From positions 1 to 64,000 of the forward strand of contig NZ_BMNB01000024.1 of NCBI RefSeq assembly GCF_014646235.1: DNA of 64,000 nucleotides. Reading direction: 5' to 3'. The notes under the pieces were generated by a model. It worked only from the letters and a program-made list of their open reading frames with translations. It searched no databases and had not been told where the DNA came from. The translations under genes and the position numbers were made by a program. This document shows positions 25,838 through 33,494 of the stretch, in pieces. Each line of letters opens with the position of its first letter. The first letter of the stretch is position 1. Source of the DNA: Micromonospora sonchi (lineage in GTDB: Bacteria; Actinomycetota; Actinomycetes; Mycobacteriales; Micromonosporaceae).

Positions 25838-26985
25838 CGGTCGACCCCCAAGATCACAGTCGCGTGCGTGGACAGAATCCCCCCGGTGCCGTGCGCCAGC
25901 GCGGTGCGTGCGCCGGCCACCTGGCGGGGCCCGCATTCGCCGCGCAGCTGACGAACGGCCTCGACGAGCAGCAGCACCCCGTACTGACCGGGATGGCAGT
26001 AGGACAGGCCGCCGCCGTTGGTGTTCAGCGGCAACTGCCCGCCGGGGCGGATCCGGCCGTCCTGGATGAAGTCCAGCGCCTCGCCCCGACCGCAGACCCC
26101 GAGCGCCTCGAGCGTCAGCGCCACCGTGATCGTGAACGAGTCGTAGACCTCAATGACGTCGATGTCGGAGATCGAAAGGCCGGCACGGACCAGGGCGTCG
26201 GCCGAGGAACCCACCGCCCCCGTGAGCGTCAGGTCGTCCACCGCGGTCATCGAGGTGTTGGTAGTCCGCTCGCCGTAACCGAGCACCTCGACCGGCGTTC
26301 TACGCAGGTCGCGGGCCCGCTCGCTGGAGGTGAGCACCACGGCCCCGCCTCCGTCGGTGACCAGGCAGCAGTCCGCGGTGGTGAGCGGGCTGGAGATCAT
26401 CGGGGACGCGAGCACGTCCTCGACCGTCAGCGGGCCGGCGCCGTACCGGAAGGCCTTCGGGTTGAGCAGCGCCCACTCCCGGGCCGCCACGGCGATCTCG
26501 GCCAGCTGATCGCGCGTGGCGCCGAATTCGTGCAGGTACCGCTGCGCCGCCATCGCGTAGTAGGACAGCGGGTACAGCGGGGCGTACGGCGTCTCGAACT
26601 GCGCCTCGGGCGTATGGGCCTCCACCACACCGCCGAGCGAGCGGGACCGCGCCGAACGCTGGTTCGACGCGAAACTGACCAGCACGGTCTCGGCCTGCCC
26701 GGCCCGGATCGCCTGCGCCGCGCGGGCGACGTACATCTCGTACGCCGAGCCGCCGGCGAAGGTCGAGTCGGTCCACTTCGGCTGGATGCCCAGCCAGTCG
26801 GCCAGTTGGGTGGCGGAGAACCGGGAGATGCCGGTGGTGGCCAGCCCGTCGACGTCGCGCAGGGCGAGCCCGGCGTCGTCGAGGGCCCGGGTGATCGCCT
26901 GGGTCTGCAGGCCGAGGATGGGCTGATCGGTCACCCCGAGGTCGGACTCGGCGACCCCGACGACAGCGACACCGGTGCCGTTCAT
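25834..26985 (-). CDS. Thiolase-fold enzyme lacking the nucleophilic Cys (Ltp2/SCPx-like)
   Basis: A 383-residue thiolase-superfamily protein. Typical blocks are LGLQTQAITRALDDAGL, TTADCCLVTDGGGAVVLTS, DIDVIEVYDSFTITVALTLEALG and LPLNTNGGGLSYCHPGQYG. Where biosynthetic and degradative thiolases carry the reactive Cys, this protein reads STFAGGSAYEMYVARAA with Ser80 in the GGS position. Loss of that Cys, a Tyr before the C-H-P motif and a DUF35 neighbour match the Ltp2-type aldolases, which cleave beta-hydroxyacyl-CoA by retro-aldol reaction rather than thiolysis. This is inference from the family. The gene has ATGA overlaps on both sides. Confidence 0.8.
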   Translation of the reverse strand: MNGTGVAVVGVAESDLGVTDQPILGLQTQAITRALDDAGLALRDVDGLATTGISRFSATQLADWLGIQPKWTDSTFAGGSAYEMYVARAAQAIRAGQAETVLVSFASNQRSARSRSLGGVVEAHTPEAQFETPYAPLYPLSYYAMAAQRYLHEFGATRDQLAEIAVAAREWALLNPKAFRYGAGPLTVEDVLASPMISSPLTTADCCLVTDGGGAVVLTSSERARDLRRTPVEVLGYGERTTNTSMTAVDDLTLTGAVGSSADALVRAGLSISDIDVIEVYDSFTITVALTLEALGVCGRGEALDFIQDGRIRPGGQLPLNTNGGGLSYCHPGQYGVLLLVEAVRQLRGECGPRQVAGARTALAHGTGGILSTHATVILGVDR

Positions 26986-27422
26986 CGCGCCGCCTCCGCT
27001 CCTGGGCCGTCGGCCTGTCCGAGCAGGACGGTCGCCGAGGCCGGCGCCACCGCGGTGCGGGCTACGGAGGTGCCCTCGCCGACCACGACGACCCTCAGGT
27101 CGCACACGATCCGCTCGTCGCCGGCTTCGGTGACCGTGCCCTCGCAACGCACGGTCTCGCCGGCGAAGACGAGGTTGCGGAAGGTGAAGTCGAGGCGGTG
27201 CACGAACGACTTCGGACCCAGCCAGTCCTGCAGCTGCTCGACCAGCAGCGCCCCGAAGACCTGACCGTCCACGACGGGCCCGGGCAGCTTCTTCTCCGCG
27301 ACGTACTCGGGGTCGTAGTGGAGCCGGTGCCAGTCCCAGGTGGCGCCGGCGTAGGCGACCATGTCCGTGAGCCGGATGGTGCGCTCCAGGGGCGGCACGA
27401 CCTGCCCGACCGTGATGCTCAT
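26982..27422 (-). CDS. MaoC-like hydratase, C-terminal-type subunit
   Basis: A 146-residue hotdog protein with the (R)-hydratase pattern: DMVAYAGATWDWHRLHYDPEYV, where the Asp-x-x-His pair of the hydratase motif is visible as DWHRLHYD, then GPVVDGQVFGALLVEQL and LDFTFRNLVFAGETV. It would act with the adjacent FAS1-like hotdog subunit as a two-subunit enoyl-CoA hydratase/dehydratase, as in mycobacterial and mesaconyl-C4-CoA hydratase-type enzymes where these halves are fused or paired. Four-base overlaps on both sides. Confidence 0.85.
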   Translation of the reverse strand: MSITVGQVVPPLERTIRLTDMVAYAGATWDWHRLHYDPEYVAEKKLPGPVVDGQVFGALLVEQLQDWLGPKSFVHRLDFTFRNLVFAGETVRCEGTVTEAGDERIVCDLRVVVVGEGTSVARTAVAPASATVLLGQADGPGAEAAR

Positions 27423-27919
27423 GACGACTTCTCCAGTGCCACGAAGATGAGGCTCTCCTCGTTCTCGGCGAGCAGCTCGCCGTCCTGGTTGGTGTAGCTG
27501 GCCTTGGACCTGACGATGAGCATCGCGTGCCCCGAGCCGGTGACCTTCTCGGTCACGCCCTCGATACGCCAGGTGGCCGTCACCACGTCCTCCGGTCGGA
27601 TCCGCCGGTGGAAGACGTACGAGTTGCCGCCCCGCACCTGCCGGGTCCCCGGGATGTCCAGGCCCCAGGTGTGGCCGGGGTACCCCTCGTGGTCCATCGG
27701 CAGGCCGGCGTACTGGTTGGTCTCGCACACCAGCGTCAGCGGCAGGGTCACCCCCGCGAGGCCCTGCGCCCGCGCGTACTCGGCGTCGAAGTAGAGCGGA
27801 TTGTCGTCACCGATGGCCAGGCCGAAGTAGCGGCCAGCGGCGGCGCCGAACGGCTCGGGCGCGGTGTAGACCCTCGTCCGCCCCTCCAGCGCGCGGACCT
27901 TCTCGGTCAGCAGGCTCAT
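27419..27919 (-). CDS. FAS1-like MaoC N-terminal-type dehydratase subunit
   Basis: A 166-residue hotdog protein of the FAS1-like dehydratase type: AGRYFGLAIGDDNPLYFD, ARAQGLAGVTLPLTLVCETNQ and SYVFHRRIRPEDVVTATWRI. This half usually supplies binding surface while the partner (26982-27422) carries the catalytic Asp/His. Together they match the two halves of mesaconyl-C4-CoA hydratase-like or HTD2-like enzymes. ATG 27919 overlaps the RidA-type gene's stop by four bases. Confidence 0.8.
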   Translation of the reverse strand: MSLLTEKVRALEGRTRVYTAPEPFGAAAGRYFGLAIGDDNPLYFDAEYARAQGLAGVTLPLTLVCETNQYAGLPMDHEGYPGHTWGLDIPGTRQVRGGNSYVFHRRIRPEDVVTATWRIEGVTEKVTGSGHAMLIVRSKASYTNQDGELLAENEESLIFVALEKSS

Positions 27920-29139
27920 GTCCGCCCCTCCGTCTCGGCCGGGTACAGCGCCGTCGGGAGGACCTCCAGCAGGAACTCCGGACGCAGCAGTCCCTTGCAG
28001 ATCGCCCCGGTGGACGCCGGCCACGGCGGGCTGAGCAGCCGCTCGCGCACGGCGGCCACCGCGCGGTAGTCCGGCAGCGCCGACTCCACGCAGTACTCCG
28101 TGGTTTCCAGCAGGTCCGCCGGGCCGAGCCCGGCGTGCTTCAGCAGCGTCAGGATCGAGCCGTACGTCACCTCGGCCTGGGCGCCGATGTCCCCCGGGTG
28201 CAGGGCCTCCTGAGACACCATGTCGAGCGCGGCGAAGCCGGACATGAACAGCATCCGGCCGGCCTTGATCCCCGGCGAGTAGGTCAACGTGTCGTAGCGC
28301 TTCCAGCCCGGGTTCACCAGCTCCAGGGAGTGCCGGGAGGCAGTGACGTCGATGGCGACCAGCTGCTCGGGGAGGTGCAGCCGGCTCATCAGGATGCCGC
28401 CCGCGCCCGGGTACACGCCAGCCCCGCCGAGCCGCTCCTTACGGATCCGGTGGCTCTTGCGGTAGACGTCGCGGGTCTCGGGGGTCGAGTAGTCGTAGGT
28501 GGTGACAGCGTTGTCCAACGACAGCCCGGCCTGCTCGAGGAGCTGGCCCGCCCGGTCGAGGCAGTAGGCGTACTGGCCGACGAAGTCGCCGGGGTGGATG
28601 ACGTCGCCGTTCTCATCGATCGGCACGATCGTGGGCAGGTAGACGACGCCGTCGTAGCCCTCGGTCACAGGGGAGCGCCGCCAGGTGCCGGCCTCGCGCG
28701 CCTCGCTGGCGATCCGCAGCTGCTTGCCACCGCCGCCGACCGCGTGCAGCTCGACCTCGAGGAACGCGGTACGCCGGACCAGGCGCTCCACGACGACCGT
28801 GCGGACGGTGGGCGTGTGCTCACCGAAGAGCTCCCGGCGCACCGCGGCGGCCGCCTCGTATTCGGGCAGGCCGGAGAGCGTGACGTTCTCGCTGATCCGG
28901 GTGACGTCCGCGGTGCTGAGACCGGCGCCCTCGAGGATGGTGAGCACCTTCTGGTAAGCGGTCCGGGCCTGCTCCTCCATGCTGCCCTTGACCACCATCT
29001 TGCCGACCGCCGCGTCGTGCGCCGCCGCGGTGTGGCCGGAGGTCCAGGCCACGTCCCCCTCCGCCAGGCCGAGGCAGAAGGTGAAGCCCTCGTAGGGGAA
29101 CCACGGGAAGGATTCAGGCTTGATGGCGTGCAATGTCAT
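27916..29139 (-). CDS. Tandem RidA/YjgF-family protein
   Basis: A 407-residue protein, three times the usual RidA length. An N-terminal RidA-like domain covers about residues 1-130 (LAEGDVAWTSGHTAAAHD, YQKVLTILEGAGLSTADVTRISENVTL), and another covers about 270-400 (SPGIKAGRMLFMSGFAALD, YGSILTLLKHAGLGPADLLETTEYC). The stretch between also contains a RidA-like helix (FVGQYAYCLDRAGQLLEQAGL). RidA proteins hydrolyse reactive enamines/imines or bind small ligands; catabolic members act as deaminases or hydrolases of amino-substituted intermediates. The Arg that marks true imine deaminases is not obvious, so the role is open. Overlaps of four bases on both sides. Confidence 0.75.
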   Translation of the reverse strand: MTLHAIKPESFPWFPYEGFTFCLGLAEGDVAWTSGHTAAAHDAAVGKMVVKGSMEEQARTAYQKVLTILEGAGLSTADVTRISENVTLSGLPEYEAAAAVRRELFGEHTPTVRTVVVERLVRRTAFLEVELHAVGGGGKQLRIASEAREAGTWRRSPVTEGYDGVVYLPTIVPIDENGDVIHPGDFVGQYAYCLDRAGQLLEQAGLSLDNAVTTYDYSTPETRDVYRKSHRIRKERLGGAGVYPGAGGILMSRLHLPEQLVAIDVTASRHSLELVNPGWKRYDTLTYSPGIKAGRMLFMSGFAALDMVSQEALHPGDIGAQAEVTYGSILTLLKHAGLGPADLLETTEYCVESALPDYRAVAAVRERLLSPPWPASTGAICKGLLRPEFLLEVLPTALYPAETEGRT

Positions 29140-30509
29140 GGGCGTTCCTTCGCAGAGCTGGGCAGGAGGAGGGCCAGGGCGTCGAGCAGGGGGGCCAGGT
29201 CGGGGTGCCGGTCGAGTTCCCGTACCGCGTCGAACAGGGGCGTGGCATCCCGGCCGGCCAGCCCCGTCGCCTTGGCGACCAGGCCTTCGTCGGTGAGCGG
29301 GTTGTCGGGTCCGCCCGCGCTGCGGGGCACCGACCCGTGGATCTCGGCGCCGTCGCGCAGGACGACCCGCACTGCGCCGGGAGCGTCGGCGGCGACGCCG
29401 TCGCTCGGGCTGATCTCGACGTGGACCCGGCCCGCGAGCTCGGCGACCTCCGGGCGGCGGATGGAGTCCGGCTCGAAGGTGTCCAGCCCGAGCCGGCCGT
29501 CGACGACCAGCGCCGCCACGCTCCACGGCAGCGAGAACTTGGCGGCGTAGTCGCTCGCCGGGCGGGTCAGGTCGCGGCTGGTGTCGCAGACCACCGAAGC
29601 CGAATCCGGGTGCACGCGCGCCACGATGTGGTCAACGTCGCCGGGCCGGAACGGCCGCGTCGCCAGCGCCGCCGCGGTCGCGTCGAGCGTGGCGTGGGAC
29701 AACTGGCAGGCCGGGTACGGCTTGATCCCGATGCGGGTGGTCTCCCACCGCTGCCCCAGGTCGCGCACGATTGAGGCCCGGTCGGCGTGCCCCTCCGCGA
29801 GCGCGTCGTAGATGCCGTGTGGACCATCGAACACCGTTTCGGGTCCGGTCGCCCCGGCGGCGGCGAGCCGGGCGGCGAGGATGCCGGCGTGCGAGGCGAA
29901 GCCGGGGTGCAGCTGCTTGGTGGAGGCGCCGGTGCCCAGGAAGGCGAGCAGCCCGCCCGCCTGGCTGCCGGCGATGCCGAGCGCGTGGGTGGTGCGCTCG
30001 GCATCCAGCCCGGACAGGCGTGCTGCCACCAGGGCCGACGAGAAGACACCGGCCACCATCGTCGCGTGCAGGCCGCGGGCGTGGAACCCGTGTGGTACCG
30101 CGGCCGCGATCCGGCAGGCGGCCTCATACCCGACGATCGCCGCGTCGAGCACCGCCGGGCCCGACGCGGCGGTCTGCTCGCCGACGGCCAGGGCTGCCGG
30201 CAGCACCACCGCGGTGGCGTGGATGAGGCCGCCGGCGTGGGTGTCGTCGAAGTCCAGGGCGTGCACGAGCGACCCGTTCGCGAGGGCCGCCGCGGGCGCG
30301 GAGACCCGCAGCCCGCGGCCCAGGATCGTCGCCCCCTGCGGGCCGCCCAGCTCCGCGGCCACGGTGACCGCCGCCGACACCGCGCCGGTGCGCACCGCGC
30401 CGGCCACGTTGGCCAGCCCGTCGAACAGGTGCCGCTGCGCCGCCCGGCGAACCTCCGCCGGGAAGGCCCGGGCCGAGAGTCCCCATTCGGCCAGCGTTTG
30501 AGCGATCAT
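29136..30509 (-). CDS. MmgE/PrpD family protein
   Basis: A 457-residue protein with the all-helical N-terminal domain and smaller alpha/beta C-terminal domain of the 2-methylcitrate dehydratase family. Marks are ANGSLVHALDFDDTHAGGLIHATAVVLPAAL split across the active-site region, GIAGSQAGGLLAF, LHPGFASHAGILAARLA and IKPYPACQLSHATLDA, where Lys and Cys line the active site. The family dehydrates citrate-like acids or isomerises and decarboxylates itaconate-type acids. Next to CaiB and CitE-like genes, a branched dicarboxylate is a reasonable guess. Four-base overlaps on both sides. Confidence 0.85.
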   Translation of the reverse strand: MIAQTLAEWGLSARAFPAEVRRAAQRHLFDGLANVAGAVRTGAVSAAVTVAAELGGPQGATILGRGLRVSAPAAALANGSLVHALDFDDTHAGGLIHATAVVLPAALAVGEQTAASGPAVLDAAIVGYEAACRIAAAVPHGFHARGLHATMVAGVFSSALVAARLSGLDAERTTHALGIAGSQAGGLLAFLGTGASTKQLHPGFASHAGILAARLAAAGATGPETVFDGPHGIYDALAEGHADRASIVRDLGQRWETTRIGIKPYPACQLSHATLDATAAALATRPFRPGDVDHIVARVHPDSASVVCDTSRDLTRPASDYAAKFSLPWSVAALVVDGRLGLDTFEPDSIRRPEVAELAGRVHVEISPSDGVAADAPGAVRVVLRDGAEIHGSVPRSAGGPDNPLTDEGLVAKATGLAGRDATPLFDAVRELDRHPDLAPLLDALALLLPSSAKERP

Positions 30510-31756
30510 CGGGAGCCGGTCTCCGGGCCGGGGGCGTCGGACTGGCCGGTCGCCGGTTCGGCACCGAACGCGCCGTCGCGGCGCAGCTCGGCGATCTTCC
30601 CGTCGTCGAGGCCGGCGATGTCGCGCAGCACCTCGTCGAAGTGCTCGTTGCGCAGCGGCGCCCGGCGGTACTGTGGGAGCTCCGCCCCGACGCGCACCGG
30701 CGAGGCGACCTGCTGGACGGTGCCGAACCGCGGGTGCTCGGTCGTCACGACCAGGTTGCGGGCGAGGGTGTGCGCCTCCTTGAGCGCCGCCGGCACGTCG
30801 TTGATCGGGCCGCAGGGGATACTCGCGGGGTAGAGCACCGACAGCCACTCGTCGACCGTGCGCTGCCGGAAGATCTCCTCCAGCTTGGCCAGCAACTCCT
30901 CACGGTGCTGCTGACGCCCGGAGAAGTTGGCGTACGGCGACCCGTGCGCCGCCCACTCGGGGTGGCCGATCACCTCCGCCAGGCGGGCCCAGAACTTCTC
31001 CTTCGCGCAGCCGACCACGAGCCAGCCGTCGCTGGCCTGGAACGCCTGGAACGGCACCAGCGAGGGGTGCGCCGAGTGGCGGGTCCTGGCCGGCTGGTAG
31101 CCGGCGTTGAGGTGCCACGCCGCGGGGTAGGTCAACATCGCGATCGCGGTGTCGTAGAGGCTCACGTCGCAGTCCATGCCCACGCCGTCCCGGCGCGCCG
31201 CGTGCAGCCCCGCCAGCAGGGCGATCGCCGCGACGTAGCCACCGGAGAAGTCGACCAGGGACAGGCCCGACTTGGTCGGCGGACCGTCCGGCTCACCGGT
31301 GAGGTCCATCCAGCCGGCCAGGCCCTGCAGCACGTAGTCGTAGCCGGGCTCGTTCTTCCGCGGCCCGGTCATGCCGAACCCGGTCAGCGAGCAGCAGACG
31401 ATCGCCGGGTTGAGGTGCTTGAGCTGGTCGTAGGTGATGCCGATCTTCTCCGGCACGTCCCCGCGCAGGTTGGAGTAGACGGCGTCGGAGACCTTCACCA
31501 GCTCCTCGAAGACCTCGCGGCCGGCGCGCGTGGTCAGGTCGAGAGAGATGCTCTTCTTGTTGCGGTTGAAGGTCTCGAAGAAGAGCGAGTCCTCGCCCTC
31601 GGCGTACGGCGGAACGTAGCGGCCGACGTCTCCGCCGACCCGGGGATCCTCGATCTTGACGACCTCGGCCCCGAGATCGGCCAGGTGCACGCTGCCGAAG
31701 GGGCCGGCCCCGTACTGCTCGAGCGAGATGATCCGCACGTCCTCCAGCGGTCTCAT
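30506..31756 (-). CDS. CaiB/BaiF family CoA-transferase
   Basis: A 416-residue class III CoA-transferase. The N-terminal Rossmann-like part reads EDVRIISLEQYGAGPFG and HLADLGAEVVKIEDPRVGGD; the catalytic Asp lies in DYVLQGLAGWMDLTGEPDGPP; later blocks are VDFSGGYVAAIALLAGL and GSPYANFSGRQQHR. It moves CoA between carboxylates without ATP. The CoA donor may be succinyl-CoA, or this may be an intramolecular mesaconyl-CoA-type transferase; the sequence alone does not decide. ATGA overlaps join it to the LLM oxidoreductase and MmgE genes. Confidence 0.9.
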   Translation of the reverse strand: MRPLEDVRIISLEQYGAGPFGSVHLADLGAEVVKIEDPRVGGDVGRYVPPYAEGEDSLFFETFNRNKKSISLDLTTRAGREVFEELVKVSDAVYSNLRGDVPEKIGITYDQLKHLNPAIVCCSLTGFGMTGPRKNEPGYDYVLQGLAGWMDLTGEPDGPPTKSGLSLVDFSGGYVAAIALLAGLHAARRDGVGMDCDVSLYDTAIAMLTYPAAWHLNAGYQPARTRHSAHPSLVPFQAFQASDGWLVVGCAKEKFWARLAEVIGHPEWAAHGSPYANFSGRQQHREELLAKLEEIFRQRTVDEWLSVLYPASIPCGPINDVPAALKEAHTLARNLVVTTEHPRFGTVQQVASPVRVGAELPQYRRAPLRNEHFDEVLRDIAGLDDGKIAELRRDGAFGAEPATGQSDAPGPETGSR

Positions 31757-32796
31757 GCCTTGCCTCCGGTCAGTTCTGCGATCAAGGCCAGAATCTCGTT
31801 CTGCGCCACGCGGACGTCCTCGGCGCCGATGCCGTGGGTGGGCGGGCTGAGCTTCACCGAGTCGGCCTTCCCCTCGTACGCGGCGATCCGCGCGGCCACG
31901 TGGTCGCGGTCGCCGGCGAGGGTGAGCGCGTCGACCATCTCGTCGCTGACCTGGTCGGCCAGGTAGTCCGCGCCCTGACCGGCGCGGAACGCGTCGATCA
32001 CCGCCTGCTGCTGCTCGCTCAGCCCGTGGAAGTCGAAGAAGTCGGCGTAGGTGCGCACGCTGGCGTAGAAGCCGACCAGGCCCGCCACCCTCCGGCGCGC
32101 CTGCACGGGATCGGGGTCCACCGAGCAGCAGGCCGAGACGACGACGTCAACGTCGGGGCGCGTCTTGCCCTCGGTGCGGGCGATCCCGGCCTCCAGCTCG
32201 GGCAGGATTCGCTCGACGAGGTAGCGCGGCGAGCAGAGCTCGTGGCTGATCCAGCCGTCGCCGATTTGACCGGTCAGCCGCGTCATTGCCGGCCCCATCG
32301 CGGCGAGGTAGACCGGGATCTGCTGCCGCAGGACCGGGAACGGCCGCTCGTAGCCGCGGATGTGCATCGGCTCGTACTCGCCGTCGAGGGCGATCTGCTC
32401 GCCGGAGGTGCAGGTCCGCCAGAAGTGCCGGATGTTGCGGACCGTCTCCCGCATGTGCGGCACCGCCTTGCCGAAGCGTGCGTTGTGCCACTGCTCGTTG
32501 AGTCGCTGCACACCGGACCCCAGCCCGAGCACGAAACGCCCGTCCGACAGTTCGTCGATATCCAACGCCTCAAGGGCGGTGATCATCGGGCTGCGGGTGA
32601 ACGCCAGGGCGATCGAGGTGCCGATCTTCGCGCGGCTGGTGCCCTGCGCCAGCGCCGCCGCGGTGATCGTGGCGCTGCGGTGCAGCTCCGAGACCCACAG
32701 GACCTCGGCGCCGGCCTCCTCCGCGCGCCGCCCCGCGTTGACGAACTCCTCGAGGGTTTCGCCCCAGGGCTGGTAGGTGATGCGCATCCGACTCAC
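31753..32796 (-). CDS. LLM-class (luciferase-like, probably F420-dependent) oxidoreductase
   Basis: A 347-residue TIM-barrel protein of the bacterial luciferase-like family: TLEEFVNAGRRAEEAGAEVLWVSELH, KIGTSIALAFTRSPMITALEALDIDELSDGRFVLGLGSGVQ (read as two adjacent blocks), VYLAAMGPAMTRLTGQIGDGW. The GLGSG turn and the WVSEL strand match F420-dependent or FMNH2-dependent members. No NADH site is present. The F420 reductase gene downstream of the operon makes F420 the likelier cofactor. GTG 32796 gives a GTGA overlap with the MaoC gene; ATG 32787 is also possible. Confidence 0.85.
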   Translation of the reverse strand: MSRMRITYQPWGETLEEFVNAGRRAEEAGAEVLWVSELHRSATITAAALAQGTSRAKIGTSIALAFTRSPMITALEALDIDELSDGRFVLGLGSGVQRLNEQWHNARFGKAVPHMRETVRNIRHFWRTCTSGEQIALDGEYEPMHIRGYERPFPVLRQQIPVYLAAMGPAMTRLTGQIGDGWISHELCSPRYLVERILPELEAGIARTEGKTRPDVDVVVSACCSVDPDPVQARRRVAGLVGFYASVRTYADFFDFHGLSEQQQAVIDAFRAGQGADYLADQVSDEMVDALTLAGDRDHVAARIAAYEGKADSVKLSPPTHGIGAEDVRVAQNEILALIAELTGGKA

Positions 32797-33317
32797 TCCT
32801 GGTCCAGCGTCAACGGTGCCTTGCCCTCGGGGAAGATTCCTTCGATCTGCTCGGCCCCCCGCTTGTAGACGTAGAACGTCCGCTTGAACGAGCAGACCTC
32901 GTCGCCGTGCTGGTTCAGCGTGCGGGTGCGAACGGTGACGATGCCGGCGTGCGGGCGGCTGCCCGACTCCCGCTTCTCCAGCACGATCGACTCGCTGAAC
33001 AACGTGTCGCCGGCGAAGACCGGGTGGGTCATCCGGATCTCGTCCCAGCCGAGGTTGGCGAAGGCGTTCTGGGTGATGTCCGTGACGCTCTGGCCGACCG
33101 CAATCGCCACGGTCAGCGTGGAGACCACCAGTGGTTTCTTGAACTCCGACTGCGACGCGTAGAGGGAGTTGAAGTGCATCTGGTTGGTGTTCATGGTCAA
33201 CAGCGAGAACCAGATGTTGTCGTTCTCGGTGACTGTGCGGCCCAGCGGGTGCTTGTAGACGTCACCCAACTCGAAGTCCTCGTAGAAGCGACCCGTCCAC
33301 CCCGGCTTGACTGTCAT
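32793..33317 (-). CDS. MaoC-family hydratase (mesaconyl-CoA hydratase-like)
   Basis: A 174-residue hotdog hydratase, first gene of the 13-gene operon. Blocks are RFYEDFELGDVYKHPLGRTV, TENDNIWFSLLTMNTNQMHFN, FANLGWDEIRMTHPVFAGDTL and ESGSRPHAGIVTVRTRTLNQ. This spacing matches the mesaconyl-C1-CoA/2-methylfumaryl-CoA hydratase-like branch. The usual Asp of the Asp-x-x-x-x-His dyad is Asn in NTNQMHFN, so the active site may be altered. ATG 33317 has GAGAGG six bases upstream. It lies about 28 bases from the predicted transcription start and is probably repressed by the GntR protein. Confidence 0.8.
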   Translation of the reverse strand: MTVKPGWTGRFYEDFELGDVYKHPLGRTVTENDNIWFSLLTMNTNQMHFNSLYASQSEFKKPLVVSTLTVAIAVGQSVTDITQNAFANLGWDEIRMTHPVFAGDTLFSESIVLEKRESGSRPHAGIVTVRTRTLNQHGDEVCSFKRTFYVYKRGAEQIEGIFPEGKAPLTLDQE

Positions 33318-33351
33318 ACCGCGCCTCTCAAGCGATCATCCCGTAGGCCCG

Positions 33352-33380
33352 AGGTTAAACCTCAGACGTTTGAATGTCAA
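33352..33380 (-). promoter_or_regulatory. Promoter of the 13-gene CoA operon with an operator in its spacer
   Basis: On the minus strand TTGACA (33375-33380), exactly 17 bases, then TAACCT (33352-33357), a near-consensus promoter. The spacer holds TCAAACGTCTGA (33362-33373), a near-perfect palindrome of the motif repeated elsewhere in the island. Repressor bound there would cover polymerase contacts. Confidence 0.75.
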
Positions 33381-33475
33381 CCACCGGAAGGGCGTTCCAC
33401 GCGGTTCGTCTAAGCAGGTGAGAGCAGGGATGAGCGCCCGCTGAACAATCCGCACGCGAGGTCTCGCTGCTATAT

Positions 33476-33488
33476 GTCAGACGTTTCG
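33476..33488. promoter_or_regulatory. Second copy of the GTCAGACGTTT operator motif
   Basis: GTCAGACGTTTCG lies in the 177-base gap between the end of the GntR gene and the MaoC operon, 115 bases upstream of the copy inside the promoter. It shares TCAGACGTTT with that copy. It may be an auxiliary operator for looping, but it overlaps no visible promoter. Confidence 0.45.
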
Positions 33489-33494
33489 GCGGGC

